From Victivallales bacterium (GTDB lineage: Bacteria; Verrucomicrobiota; Lentisphaeria; Oligosphaerales; Oligosphaeraceae): a stretch of DNA of 40,387 nt. The notes beneath the pieces were generated by a model. That model was not told where the DNA came from. It saw only the letters and a list, made by a program, of their open reading frames with translations, and ran no database searches. The position numbers and the translations under genes were made by a program. The DNA lies in NCBI GenBank assembly GCA_017548425.1, contig JAFZAB010000202.1, positions 1 to 40,387 on the forward strand, read 5' to 3'. Below are positions 16,888 through 25,999 of the stretch, piece by piece; the first letter of the stretch is position 1; each line of letters begins with the position of its first letter.

Positions 16888-17760
16888 TCAATTACCTGTC
16901 AATTTATTATCTTTCAGCCATTTGGCGCATTCGGCCTGCCAACTGGCCCATTCTTCGCCTTTGCCGCAGCCAAGGCCATGTTCGCCTTTTGGCAGTTCAA
17001 ATAATGTTACGGAACGACCATTTTCTTCCATCGCTTTCTTGAACAGACGGCTGTTCTCAACGTTGACGACCGTATCCTTCACGGAATGCGCAAGAAACGC
17101 AGGCGGCGTGTCTTGCGTCACCAACAGTTCGTTTGACAGATTGTCCATCAACGCCTGCGACGGCTTGTCGCCAAGCAGATTCCGACGCGATCCGCCATGC
17201 GTGAATTTTCCCATGCTGATGACGGGATAGACCAACACCATGAAATCCGGACGGCAACTGAAACGCTCCACGGGATCGATGTCGCCCGCTTTGCCTGTAT
17301 CATTGTGCGTTCCAACCGTTGATGCCAAATGGCCGCCAGCAGAGAAGCCCATGATTCCCAGACGGTTAGAATCAATGCCCCACTCCGCCGCATGGGAGCG
17401 GACAAGACGCATGGCGCGTTGCGCATCGTTCATCGGAATTGGATGGCGATACGGATTCAAGCGGTATTTCAACACAACGCCCGCAATACCGAACTGATCG
17501 AGCCATGCGGCGATGTCATGCCCTTCGTAAGATGAGCACAGGCCGCCGTAACCGCCTCCGGGGCAGATCAATATGGCCGCGCATGGTTTCTTCGCCGACT
17601 GCGGGACATAGACGGTGATGGTCGGAATGTCGCGATCCGCCTCACCCATCGCGCCAGGCGCCTTGCCGGGCCAGACGTTCATCGTCGCGATTTTCTCAGC
17701 AAACGCCATGTTCACCATCACAACAGCCAGAACCGTCATCAACATCGTGTTTCGTTTCAT
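16888..17760 (-). CDS. Secreted alpha/beta-hydrolase, acetyl-xylan-esterase-like
   Basis: 290 aa with a signal peptide (MKRNTMLMTVLAVVMVNMAFA). It has the BD-FAE/dienelactone-hydrolase-type architecture: VWPGKAPGA start motif, oxyanion loop ICPGGGYGGLC, nucleophile elbow LGIMGFSAGGHLAS (Ser), Asp in HSVKDTVV and His in LPKGEHGLG. These enzymes remove acetyl or other acyl groups from hemicelluloses and sugars in the periplasm or outside the cell. The start has a GAGAG site about 6 nt upstream. It is a single gene, convergent with the C10 peptidase gene and divergent from the Sel1-repeat gene. The exact substrate is not deducible. Confidence 0.8.
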   Translation of the reverse strand: MKRNTMLMTVLAVVMVNMAFAEKIATMNVWPGKAPGAMGEADRDIPTITVYVPQSAKKPCAAILICPGGGYGGLCSSYEGHDIAAWLDQFGIAGVVLKYRLNPYRHPIPMNDAQRAMRLVRSHAAEWGIDSNRLGIMGFSAGGHLASTVGTHNDTGKAGDIDPVERFSCRPDFMVLVYPVISMGKFTHGGSRRNLLGDKPSQALMDNLSNELLVTQDTPPAFLAHSVKDTVVNVENSRLFKKAMEENGRSVTLFELPKGEHGLGCGKGEEWASWQAECAKWLKDNKLTGN

Positions 17761-17847
17761 GGAACATCTCTCTTTTCAAAAGGTCTAAAAACTATTCATC
17801 TGTCAAATGTAAACTCGCCTCCATTAAATTTACCCAGTGCAAGCTAT

Positions 17848-17868
17848 AAATCAACTTGACATTGATTT
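17848..17868. promoter_or_regulatory. Perfect 7-bp dyad with 7-nt spacer in a divergent promoter region
   Basis: AAATCAA (17848-17854) and TTGATTT (17862-17868) flank CTTGACA. It lies in the 269-bp AT-rich region between the divergent esterase and Sel1-repeat genes, and a TTGACA (17856-17861) sits in the spacer. No convincing -10 was matched on either strand, so the operator role is inference. The rest of 17761-18029 is AT-rich with no gene. Confidence 0.35.
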
Positions 17869-18029
17869 TCTGTCTGAGTTCGCATCTGAAGCACATTGCT
17901 TGCCGAAGTCATAATCCACGAAAAAAAAGGCATTTGCAAATTTTTAATTCCATATTATTGTAATCAAAAAAACAGATTTTTCAATTCATTGACCAATATC
18001 AATATTCAGCCATGCACAGGAGGATGACC

Positions 18030-20141
18030 ATGCGACACGGTGTCAGAGGATTCGCCATTTTAGCGTTTATCGCATTATCGCTTGTCTGCCTAAAGGCGTT
18101 TGCGGACGTTTTTCCTTGGCCAGACAAAATCGTCATTGACAATGGCTACTGTCTTGCCTGCACGACAAAACTGAAACCCAACGCAGCTTTGGAGTTGACT
18201 TGGCTGGATCTGGCCGATCCAGAAGACAAGGGGCGGACGGACTATCTGCATGGCAGCATTATTACAAACTACAGGAAACAACCACCTGTCACCTTCCCGC
18301 TGGCCTGGTCTTTCCAGAATTCAAGCCTGAGATATATTGTTCCCGATTTCAGGTCTGATGCCATAGCCCGCATATCCTTCTGGCTTGTCAAGGAAAACAA
18401 CATCCTGAACTCCATTCTTCACAATGATGTCCACAACAGTTTTCCCAGCACTTTGAAACCGCCGTTTTTAGATGAAAATGGCTATGTGAAGTATTATCAT
18501 GCTTTGTCGTTTGATCTTCTCGACGGTAATGCCGAACATCTTCATTTCATGTCTTCTGTCCCTTTTACAGGATTGTCGGCCACATCCTCCCCCCTTCCCA
18601 TCTGGTATTGTCTTGCCAATGATGAAATATTGGTGAGATTTCCACAAGGCAAACATCCCCTGAAAGATGGAGCAAGCCCTAATGAACATCCCGCCTGGGG
18701 GCTGATAGACGAACCATTGCGTTTCGTATGGGCACGAAGCAACCTGCATGGCAATCGTTTTGGGATGAAACCGGCTGACTCCTACACGCCAATGGAAATA
18801 GACGGCTGGAATCCGTTTTACGGAGAGAAAATAGTCGGAAAACGCATCCTTCTGGATGGCAATGAGATGGCTTTGCCGAACGGCGTCGAATGGCTGGTCT
18901 TGTTCAAAAACTCAAAACAGGAGATTCTGGCGCGCGGACTTTTCGCGGACAACCATTGGGAAGATCTGGCGTGGCAGTTGAAGGACGACATCCGCTGCGT
19001 AGTCGTCAACAACGACATGGACCATGTTCTTTTGTCATCCCACATGTCTTTGGACAAAAACAAGTTGAATGCTTCTTTAAAACAGCTCTGCGGAGAATTG
19101 GCGGAAATGAAACTGCTATGCGAATATCCGAAATACCATGGCAACACGGAAATCGAGCTGCCTCCGTTGCCGAACAACAAAACGGCGGCGGCGCAATCGG
19201 ACAAGCCTTCCCCGAACCATCTATTCAGCGAAACGGAACTGCAGGAATTGTTTGCGGAGCCGGATCCGGCGGCAATCCAAGATCCGTATGAACTGGGACT
19301 TGCATACGACTGGTGCGGGAAATATCGTGAAGCTTATCGGCAATTTGCAAAAGCGGATGGATTTCGAGCCAAATTGACATTGGCTCTGTTTAAGCGTCCG
19401 TCCATTGACTCGAGTTATGGATACAGCTTGCTGTGGGATGTTGATAAAGAATCAAGAGAACGGGAAAAATCCGCGGCATTAACAGCGGAAGAATGTATTG
19501 CATGGGCTCGCGCCCTTCTTGAGCTTGAACGAAGTGAAGAAAAAACCATCAAAAGATCCATTGAAGAAGCTAAAAAACAAAATCCGCAGAAAATGGTTCC
19601 GCCGGAAGAAGAGAAGCGGATCATGATGAACAGATTATATACTCCTTACCGCCAAATCGAGCAAGCAGAAGCTTTGTTTGAAAGGGCCAGCCGTCTGGGG
19701 GACAATGCAGGTTATTACTATCGGGAATATTACAGAAAACTCGGCGAGTATTTCCCCGTGGGACGTCGGAGCAATACGGACAATATCTGGAAGGCGACGA
19801 CGACGAATGATCCGGCGGTCCACGCCACGCAGGTCTGGCTGGCCGCCACGGAGGAACGCTATGCAAGCCATCGCGACAAAGACCGTCATCTGAAGGAGTT
19901 GAAGGATGCCGTCCGCGCCAAGGACAACCATGCTCAGTATATTCTCGGCATGATGTATCTGAAGCCGAACGTCTATCTGCAAACAGACAAGGAGCGTGCG
20001 CTCTTTTGGCTTCGTCGGGCGGCGGAACGCGGCCATGAACAGGCCAAGGTGGAACTGATTCTGCTTGGAGTTGACAATAAGGAGGCTAAATCAAATCAAT
20101 ACAATCCGAACGGCAAAACATTCCGTTTAGTGATTCCCTAA
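18030..20141 (+). CDS. Secreted protein of unknown function with C-terminal Sel1/TPR-like repeats
   Basis: 703 aa. The ATG at 18030 is chosen over 18012 and 18024 because AGGAGG (18018-18023) is 6 nt before it. A signal peptide follows (RGFAILAFIALSLVCLKAFA). Residues about 25-370 are a predicted beta-rich region I cannot assign. Residues about 380-410 form a polar linker. The rest is helical with repeat character: ELGLAYDWCGKYREAYRQFA, a charged helical stretch rich in Glu/Lys (about 470-545), and a clear Sel1-type unit near the end (AQYILGMMYLKPNVYLQTDK then ALFWLRRAAERGHEQAK). Sel1 repeats usually mediate protein-protein contacts in the periplasm. Function unknown. It is followed by two tandem secreted paralogues on the same strand. 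Confidence 0.75.
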   Translation: MRHGVRGFAILAFIALSLVCLKAFADVFPWPDKIVIDNGYCLACTTKLKPNAALELTWLDLADPEDKGRTDYLHGSIITNYRKQPPVTFPLAWSFQNSSLRYIVPDFRSDAIARISFWLVKENNILNSILHNDVHNSFPSTLKPPFLDENGYVKYYHALSFDLLDGNAEHLHFMSSVPFTGLSATSSPLPIWYCLANDEILVRFPQGKHPLKDGASPNEHPAWGLIDEPLRFVWARSNLHGNRFGMKPADSYTPMEIDGWNPFYGEKIVGKRILLDGNEMALPNGVEWLVLFKNSKQEILARGLFADNHWEDLAWQLKDDIRCVVVNNDMDHVLLSSHMSLDKNKLNASLKQLCGELAEMKLLCEYPKYHGNTEIELPPLPNNKTAAAQSDKPSPNHLFSETELQELFAEPDPAAIQDPYELGLAYDWCGKYREAYRQFAKADGFRAKLTLALFKRPSIDSSYGYSLLWDVDKESREREKSAALTAEECIAWARALLELERSEEKTIKRSIEEAKKQNPQKMVPPEEEKRIMMNRLYTPYRQIEQAEALFERASRLGDNAGYYYREYYRKLGEYFPVGRRSNTDNIWKATTTNDPAVHATQVWLAATEERYASHRDKDRHLKELKDAVRAKDNHAQYILGMMYLKPNVYLQTDKERALFWLRRAAERGHEQAKVELILLGVDNKEAKSNQYNPNGKTFRLVIP

Positions 20142-20323
20142 TCTCTTTTTGAATGGACATGATGTGATGTATTAATATATTATAGACATTGTATTTCACT
20201 GAAATCGTTAACAAAACCAAAGCTTAACAGATTCTGCTGAAATAATTTTTCCAATTTCACTAAGATTCCATAGTTTTTTCCGTCTAATGATATAAATGCA
20301 ATCATTCAAGAGAAGGAAAAAAT

Positions 20324-21064
20324 ATGATAATTAAGTTACAAAGAACAATGAATATCAGAACTGTATTTCAATCAATTTACTGCCTGTTGTTGGCCTGTTT
20401 GGCTGCATATCCTTTTGCGGCACAGGCGGAAGCTAACGAAAATCGTGTCGCTCCCGCACATCCCGCGATTCTGGATTCCGTCGCCAGACTTGTCAGTTCG
20501 GATCATGTGTTCCATTATGATCAACGGATATATCAGGAAGATCAATTGAATGAAGTTTATTTATTATATAAAGACAATGCAAAGGCTTTAATGGGAATGC
20601 TGAATGACGCCGTCAAAAAACATCGACAGGACAGAACCTACCTTTCGCCGCTACATGTCGCCATTCAGGCGGTTGGCCATTGGCATATCTATCCCGCGAC
20701 AGATACGTTGCTTTCATTACTCGACTACAGACTCGATGAAACGACGGTGCCCAAGGCGAACTACGTCGGTTCGTTCTTCTATCCGGCGGCTTTGGCCCTT
20801 CGTGATTTTGAAATCGAACAAACAAAAATCGTCAAATGCATCACAGCCGCTGAAACGAATGAGAAAATCGCCTTGCTGACATGGCTGCTCTGCCTTCGTT
20901 GGAGTCATAAGGAAGAAGGAATCCAGAAGGCAACCGAATTTATCAAGCAGGAATTTCCAAAATACGAAAGGAATCCCAGAAAAAAGGAAAAGCTTGAAAC
21001 GGCTCTCGGCATGCTTGCCAAATCAAAATATCCACAGTTCATAGTGGACGCCCTGAAAAAGTAA
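20324..21064 (+). CDS. Secreted protein of unknown family, tandem paralogue 1
   Basis: 246 aa with an N-terminal signal-like segment (VFQSIYCLLLACLAAYPFAA, cleavage probably after AQA near 37). The mature part is helical, perhaps HEAT-like. It shares many positions with the next gene: PAILDS, Y.DNA near 85, RQDRTYLSPLHVAIQAVGHW, and AAETNEKIALLTWLLCL. Start: AAGGAAAAAAT directly before ATG at 20324. The 180-bp region upstream is AT-rich and holds no gene. No catalytic motif is recognisable. Gene duplication is clear from the shared blocks; the role is unknown. Confidence 0.75.
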   Translation: MIIKLQRTMNIRTVFQSIYCLLLACLAAYPFAAQAEANENRVAPAHPAILDSVARLVSSDHVFHYDQRIYQEDQLNEVYLLYKDNAKALMGMLNDAVKKHRQDRTYLSPLHVAIQAVGHWHIYPATDTLLSLLDYRLDETTVPKANYVGSFFYPAALALRDFEIEQTKIVKCITAAETNEKIALLTWLLCLRWSHKEEGIQKATEFIKQEFPKYERNPRKKEKLETALGMLAKSKYPQFIVDALKK

Positions 21065-21098
21065 AATATACAAACTGTTATCATTCAAAGGAAACGCT

Positions 21099-21821
21099 AT
21101 GAAAAAGATAATATCCAATATGCTTGGCAATGGAATGAAGCATCCATTCAGCCTCTTGTTTGCGTCATGCCTTTTCATCATGATCCACACAGCAAGTTCC
21201 GATATTCCAGCCGGACATGCGAAAATAGAAAGCCCCGCTATTCTGGATTCCATCACTCTGCTCAAATCCGCCAAAGACGATGCTGAAAAATTGAAATATC
21301 TGGATGAAATCAATCATCTTTACATGGACAACGCGCTCTTGATTCTGACGAAGTTCCGCTATGATATCGCCAAGAATCGACAGGACAATACATGGTGTTC
21401 ACCGTTGCATCTTTCTATCCGAGCCGTTGGATGCTGGCATATTCGTTCCGCAACGGACGATTTACTCAAAATCATTGACTACAAGCTGGATCCACGATCA
21501 ATTCCTGTTGGTGGAGTTATGATGGAGGACTACCTGCATCCCGTCCTCCGAATTCTCATCCTGATTGGCATTGAACGAGAAACAACGATCCGTGCCATTG
21601 TCAACGCAGAGACGAAAGAGCGCATTGCCCTGTTGTTGTGGACATTGGGGCATCTGAAAGGAATCAATGAAAGAAACGTCTTGGAGATTTTTGAAAAGGA
21701 AACAGTCCAATATACGGAAGAAAATCAGCAAAAAAACATTCATGCAGCTTTAGCCATGTTGAAACAGATGAAGCATGTCTCCGATTTTATTCATTTTGCG
21801 GAGATGGCGGCAAAAGAGTAA
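21099..21821 (+). CDS. Secreted protein of unknown family, tandem paralogue 2
   Basis: 240 aa, 34 bp downstream of its paralogue. It has a hydrophobic N-terminal segment (PFSLLFASCLFIMIHTASS) after a polar start. Shared blocks with paralogue 1 include ESPAILDSITLL, LYMDNALLIL, NRQDNTWCSPLHLSIRAVGCWHI, LLKIIDYKLDPRSIP and NAETKERIALLLWTLG. The AAAGGAAACGCT site precedes ATG. The Cys residues in the shared core (WCSPLH, GCW) are not in paralogue 1, where Tyr and Gly-His stand instead. The function is unknown; the short spacing suggests co-transcription with paralogue 1. Confidence 0.75.
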   Translation: MKKIISNMLGNGMKHPFSLLFASCLFIMIHTASSDIPAGHAKIESPAILDSITLLKSAKDDAEKLKYLDEINHLYMDNALLILTKFRYDIAKNRQDNTWCSPLHLSIRAVGCWHIRSATDDLLKIIDYKLDPRSIPVGGVMMEDYLHPVLRILILIGIERETTIRAIVNAETKERIALLLWTLGHLKGINERNVLEIFEKETVQYTEENQQKNIHAALAMLKQMKHVSDFIHFAEMAAKE

Positions 21822-21901
21822 CAATGTTGGGCAATTCCTTTTACAGGACAAATCGTCCAGAGGGAGTATATTAATAGAAAATTTCTTTTTTTCTATAGTC
21901 T

Positions 21902-21969
21902 CCAACGGTGAGGACGCCGATGGCTCCTCTCAAAGCCAACGGTGGGAACGCTGATGGCATCTCCTGTAA
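21902..21969. repeat. 34-bp imperfect tandem duplication before the dehydrogenase start
   Basis: Units 21902-21935 and 21936-21969 both begin CCAACGGTG and share ACGC-GATGGC. The array ends 2 nt before the preferred ATG at 21972 and leaves that gene with no ribosome binding site. Confidence 0.65.
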
Positions 21970-21971
21970 CT

Positions 21972-23030
21972 ATGAAAACCTACCATATCGCCTCTTATCC
22001 CGGTGACGGCATCGGGCCCGATGTCATCAACGAAGCTATCGCCTGTCTTCAGAAAGCCGCGCAAAAACACGGATTCATCGTTGAAATCACGCACTTTCCA
22101 TGGAGTTGCGAATGGTCGAAAGAACATGACGGTGCCGTCGTTCCGGAAGACTTTCTCGACCAACTGAAGCCGTTTGACGCCATCTTTCTGGGCGCCGTTG
22201 GCAATCCGAAAATCGTTCCGGACCATATTTCGCTCGTGCCGCTTGTCCGCATGCGGCAGGAATTCGACCAATATGTCTGCCTGCGCCCCGCCACCCTCTT
22301 CCCGAACGTGCCGACGCCGCTCGCCAACAAGAAGCCCGAAGACATCGATCTCGTCATCGTCCGCGAAAATTCCGAAGGCGAATACATTCCCGCCGGCGGC
22401 GAATTCAAGATGGGCAAGCCGGAGGAAGTCGTCATCCAGACGGCCGTCCATTCCCGCAAAGGTGTAACGCGGATTATTCGACAGGCCTGCGAACTGGCCA
22501 TGAAACGCCGTAAAGTATTGACCATGGCCACGAAATCCAATTCCCTAACTCACGCCATGGTTTTCTGGGATCGTATTCTCACGGAAGTCTCCAAAGACTA
22601 TCCGGCGTTGAAAATCAACAAGATGCACATCGACGCACTGTCCATGGCTCTTGTTCGTTCTCCCGAACGTTTCGATGTCATCGTCGGCTCCAATCTGTTC
22701 GGCGACATTCTCAGCGACTTGGCTGCCGCGCTCGTCGGCAGCCTCGGCCTCACGCCATCCGCCAACATCAATCCGGAACGCGTCTTCCCGAGCCTCTTCG
22801 AGCCTGTCCATGGATCCGCTCCCGACATCGCGGGAAAAGGCATCGCCAATCCGATCGCCGCCATCCGTTCCGCCGCCATGATGATGGACTTTCTTGGCGA
22901 AAAAGAGGCCGCCCATTCCATTGAACAGGCGGTCATTGACAATCTGGCGGATGGCAAAATCCGCACGCCGGATCTGGGCGGCAGTTCCACGACGCATGAT
23001 GTGGGAAAAGATATTCTTTCCAGAATCTAA
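21972..23030 (+). CDS. Tartrate dehydrogenase / D-malate dehydrogenase family (isocitrate/isopropylmalate dehydrogenase superfamily)
   Basis: 352 aa from the ATG at 21972, chosen by homology because the family begins close to KTYHIASYPGDGIGPDV. Motifs are the NAD-binding/substrate loop RPATLFPNVPTPLANKKPED, RENSEGEYIPAGG, HSRKGVTRIIRQA, and the metal and cofactor region GSNLFGDILSDLAAALVGSL and EPVHGSAPDIAGKG. The RPATLFPNVPTPLA and RENSEGEY pattern favours the TtuC/DmlA branch (NAD-dependent decarboxylation of D-malate or oxidation of tartrate) over leucine-pathway LeuB. No Shine-Dalgarno site is visible. GTG at 21942 and ATG at 21954 are alternative starts inside the tandem repeat. Single gene, convergent with the sirtuin gene. 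Confidence 0.82.
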   Translation: MKTYHIASYPGDGIGPDVINEAIACLQKAAQKHGFIVEITHFPWSCEWSKEHDGAVVPEDFLDQLKPFDAIFLGAVGNPKIVPDHISLVPLVRMRQEFDQYVCLRPATLFPNVPTPLANKKPEDIDLVIVRENSEGEYIPAGGEFKMGKPEEVVIQTAVHSRKGVTRIIRQACELAMKRRKVLTMATKSNSLTHAMVFWDRILTEVSKDYPALKINKMHIDALSMALVRSPERFDVIVGSNLFGDILSDLAAALVGSLGLTPSANINPERVFPSLFEPVHGSAPDIAGKGIANPIAAIRSAAMMMDFLGEKEAAHSIEQAVIDNLADGKIRTPDLGGSSTTHDVGKDILSRI

Positions 23031-23067
23031 TCCAGAACTTCCAGAACTTCCAGAATAACCAGAACTT
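23020..23067. repeat. 9-bp tandem repeat (CCAGAACTT) bridging two convergent stop codons
   Basis: CCAGAATCT lies in the last codons of the dehydrogenase gene, followed by CCAGAACTT twice, CCAGAATAA and CCAGAACTT. The TAA of the converging sirtuin gene (23066-23068 on the minus strand) also comes from the array. Only 35 bp separate the two genes. Confidence 0.85.
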
Positions 23068-23812
23068 AAATCCCCTGCACCGCGGCGGGCAGGATTTCTC
23101 CGATGCTTTCATGGAAAACAAGCGTCGCTTCGCCATCCAATGGCGTGGCCGTGCGGTTGATGATGACAAGTTCCGCGTCACGGCTTCGTTCGCTCGGAAG
23201 GCCTGCCGCGGGATAGACCGCCAGCGATGTTCCCAAAACCAACACCAAATCCGCCTGCGTCATCGCCTTGTAAGACGACATAAGTGCGTCCTGCGGAAGC
23301 ATTTCGCCATAAAACACAATGTCTGGTTTCATGACGCCCATGCAGGTCGGTTCATGGCGGACGACCTTTCCAGACCGTAATTGCGCATCTAACGCACTGG
23401 CAGGCACTTGGCCACCGCATTTCTGGCAGGTCAGCGACAACATGCCGCCATGCAGTTCATGGACGATCCGCGAACCGGCCTTCTGATGGAGACCGTCGAT
23501 ATTCTGCGTCGCGACCGTCACCGTCTTTCCGTATTTCTCCTCCAGTTCATGCAACGCGAGATGCCCCGCGTTCGGTTTCGATTTCATGATAGAATCATAC
23601 AGCGGAGCGATGATTTCATAAAAACTCTCCGGCTTGCGGAGGAAATTGCCCAGATCAAACACCTCTTCGCTCGTGTAGGAGTAAAGGCCGTTCGATGAAC
23701 GGAAGTCCGGTATTCCACTTTCCGTTGACATGCCCGCTCCTGAAAGGACGGCGATCCGCGACGCCTTTCTCAGAATTTCCGAAAAACTTTTGATTTTTTC
23801 CGCTTTTTCCAT
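23066..23812 (-). CDS. Sir2-family NAD-dependent protein deacylase, with an incomplete zinc Cys set
   Basis: 248 aa. It removes acyl groups from protein lysines using NAD. Motifs are GAGMSTESGIPDFRS (residues 25-39), TQNIDGLHQKAG (102-113), catalytic His121 in VHELHGG, and VLGTSLAVYPAAGL. The zinc module has CQKC (Cys129, Cys132) but only one Cys in the second half (EPTCMGVMKPDIVFYGE, Cys157), where most sirtuins have CxxCGG. His153 or another residue might replace it (inference). The AAGGAG site 8 nt before ATG supports the start. It stands alone on the minus strand, divergent from purM. Confidence 0.85.
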   Translation of the reverse strand: MEKAEKIKSFSEILRKASRIAVLSGAGMSTESGIPDFRSSNGLYSYTSEEVFDLGNFLRKPESFYEIIAPLYDSIMKSKPNAGHLALHELEEKYGKTVTVATQNIDGLHQKAGSRIVHELHGGMLSLTCQKCGGQVPASALDAQLRSGKVVRHEPTCMGVMKPDIVFYGEMLPQDALMSSYKAMTQADLVLVLGTSLAVYPAAGLPSERSRDAELVIINRTATPLDGEATLVFHESIGEILPAAVQGI

Positions 23813-23969
23813 CTTGCTTTCTCCTTCTTGTTAAACGTCCGTTTTATTTTTTCTGTTTTTTATCCCGTTTTCGGCTAAAAAAAAACTAAACTGCTACTAT
23901 ATTATAATTAGTATGATGTGAATATAATGTCCTTTTAGAGAAAAAACAGCCAATGGGATTTATTAAACG

Positions 23970-25010
23970 ATGAAAAGCAGTGCCTATCAGCAAGCCGGTG
24001 TCGATATCGACCTCGCCACGAACCTCCTCAAAAGCGTCAAGGCGAAGATATCGTCCACCCGCCGTCCAGAAGCTCTCGCCCCGATCGGTGGCTTCGGCGG
24101 CCTTTTCCAGATAGATTTGACGAAATGGAAGAAACCCGTCATGGTGACGTCCATTGATGGCGTCGGCACAAAACTCATGGTTGCGGCGATGTGTAACCAA
24201 CACACATCCGTCGGCCATGACATCGTCAACCACTGTATCAACGACATCGCCGTGCAAGGCGCCGAACCGGTCTATTTCATGGACTACATCGGCATCGGCA
24301 AACTCCGTTCACCGTTGTACGAGAACGTGTTAACGGGTATTGCGGACGCCTGTCTCGCGCAGAACGTGACGCTGATCGGTGGTGAAACGGCGGAAATGCC
24401 CGGCATGTACGGAAATGACTACGATCTCGTTGGTTGCATCACCGGCATCGTTGAAAAAGACGAAATCATCACGGGCGAAAACATTAAGCCCGGCCATGTG
24501 GCTCTCGGTCTCGCGTCCGTCGGCCTCCACACGAACGGCTTCTCGTTGGCGCGCAAAGTCTTGTTTGAAAAGGCCGGATTCACCGTTGACTCCAAACCCG
24601 CCGAACTCGGTGGCGAAACTGTCGGCGAAGCCCTGCTGAAGCCGCACCGCTGCTATTGGCCCGCCATTCGCGAAGCGATGGCCCGCAAGCTCCCGTTGGA
24701 CGGCATCGCCCACATCACAGGCGGCGGCCTCTATGACAATGTGCCGCGAATCCTTCCGGAAGGCGTTGCGGCGGAATTTGATGCATCGTCCATTGACGTT
24801 CCGGCCATCTTCAAACTCATCGGCAAGCTTGGCGACATCGAAAAGCATGAGATGTACCGTGTGTTCAACATGGGCGTCGGCATGGTGTGGTTCATCCCCG
24901 AAACGGCTGTTGCGGAATGCATCAGCATTTGCAAAGACGCTGGTATTGAAGCGCATGTCGTCGGCCGCGCAGTCAAAGGCGACCGCACATCCGATGTTCT
25001 GAACGTCTAA
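23970..25010 (+). CDS. purM: Phosphoribosylformylglycinamidine cyclo-ligase (AIR synthetase)
   Basis: 346 aa, full length for the family. It catalyses ATP-dependent ring closure to aminoimidazole ribonucleotide, step 5 of purine biosynthesis, in the cytoplasm. Motifs are SAYQQAGVDIDLATNL at the start, APIGGFGGLFQID, SIDGVGTKLMVA, HDIVNHCINDI, ETAEMPGMY and HITGGGLYDNVPRILPEG, all typical of PurM. The start at 23970 has only a weak GGGATT-type site upstream. Upstream AT-rich sequence holds a TATAAT near 23901 with no clear -35. The gene ends 20 bp before the uracil-DNA glycosylase gene, suggesting a purM-udg-tolC transcription unit. Confidence 0.93.
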   Translation: MKSSAYQQAGVDIDLATNLLKSVKAKISSTRRPEALAPIGGFGGLFQIDLTKWKKPVMVTSIDGVGTKLMVAAMCNQHTSVGHDIVNHCINDIAVQGAEPVYFMDYIGIGKLRSPLYENVLTGIADACLAQNVTLIGGETAEMPGMYGNDYDLVGCITGIVEKDEIITGENIKPGHVALGLASVGLHTNGFSLARKVLFEKAGFTVDSKPAELGGETVGEALLKPHRCYWPAIREAMARKLPLDGIAHITGGGLYDNVPRILPEGVAAEFDASSIDVPAIFKLIGKLGDIEKHEMYRVFNMGVGMVWFIPETAVAECISICKDAGIEAHVVGRAVKGDRTSDVLNV

Positions 25011-25030
25011 TTTTCACGGAACTTTTCAAT

Positions 25031-25957
25031 ATGCCCGGCTCGCTTGCAGAAGAACTCAAACGGATCCTCGCCTTGCAAAAGGCGAAGGGCACGCGTTATG
25101 TGTGGCTGTCGCCGCAAAATGCGCAGGCGTTCTTCTTCTCCATGCCGCAGATTTCCGTGCAACAACCAATTCAGCCGCAGGCAAATACACGTACACAAGC
25201 CGCTCCGTGGCCTGCGCAGCAGCCGCCTATGCCGCAACCGCCGCCGCAGATACGTCAACAACCGCCGCAACCGGCCTATCAGCCTACGCAACCGCCTCCA
25301 CCGCAACAGCCTGCCGCTCCGCTTGAAATTCAGGCGGCGACTCCCGCCGCCAGTTTGGATTGGGAGCAATTGTCGCAAGCCATCTATTCCTGCAAGGCCT
25401 GCCCGCTTTATGCGGGCAAGAAAAACTATGTCATGGAAGACGGTTTCCGACAGGCCCGCGTCATGTTCATCGGCGAAGGTCCGGGCGAAGACGAAGATCG
25501 GCAAGGCGTGCCATTCGTCGGCCGTGCGGGACAATTGCTGACACGCATGATTCACGCCATGGGGCTTGACCGCACAGCGCAGGATGCGCAGCGCGGCTGC
25601 TACATCGCGAACATCGTCAAATGCCGTCCGCCATCGAACCGCAATCCGGAGCCGGAGGAAGGATCCGCCTGCCTGCCCTATCTGCAGAGGCAGATCGAAC
25701 TCGTCAAACCGGAAGTCATCATCCTGCTCGGGGCGGTCCCGCTCAACTTCCTCATGAATCGCCGCGGCATCACGTCCGCGCGTGGCAAATGGTTGGATTA
25801 CAAAGGCATACCCGTCATGCCGACGTTCCATCCGGCCTATCTGCTCCGTTTCGAAAGAACCCGCGATAAATTCATAGAGGAAAAACGCAAAGTCTGGTCG
25901 GACCTCCAGCAGGTCATGGCGAGATTGGGACTGCAACAACCTCCAAGACAATCATAA
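25031..25957 (+). CDS. Family-4 uracil-DNA glycosylase (4Fe-4S) with Pro/Gln-rich N-terminal linker
   Basis: 308 aa. It excises uracil from DNA. The catalytic part starts near residue 105. Iron-sulphur ligands are Cys121 and Cys124 (SCKACPLY), Cys198 ([12 protein letters not shown]) and Cys214 (SACLPYL). The active-site motif is [17 protein letters not shown] and the second motif is FHPAYLLR (His267). Residues about 41-100 are almost entirely Pro, Gln and Ala, an unstructured linker. Residues 1-40 ([20 protein letters not shown]) form a short helical segment. The long N-terminal extension is common in PVC and delta-group members of the family. Start 20 bp after purM; no strong ribosome binding site. 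Confidence 0.88.
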   Translation: MPGSLAEELKRILALQKAKGTRYVWLSPQNAQAFFFSMPQISVQQPIQPQANTRTQAAPWPAQQPPMPQPPPQIRQQPPQPAYQPTQPPPPQQPAAPLEIQAATPAASLDWEQLSQAIYSCKACPLYAGKKNYVMEDGFRQARVMFIGEGPGEDEDRQGVPFVGRAGQLLTRMIHAMGLDRTAQDAQRGCYIANIVKCRPPSNRNPEPEEGSACLPYLQRQIELVKPEVIILLGAVPLNFLMNRRGITSARGKWLDYKGIPVMPTFHPAYLLRFERTRDKFIEEKRKVWSDLQQVMARLGLQQPPRQS

Positions 25958-25999
25958 TCAATCATTAACATATCCAACTCAACCCAAAGGCCGACATTC

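Noticed and set aside
23883..23935. Promoter of purM from TATAAT-like boxes
   Set aside because: Several TATAAT-like hexamers occur in this AT-rich stretch but none has a credible -35 at 16-18 bp.
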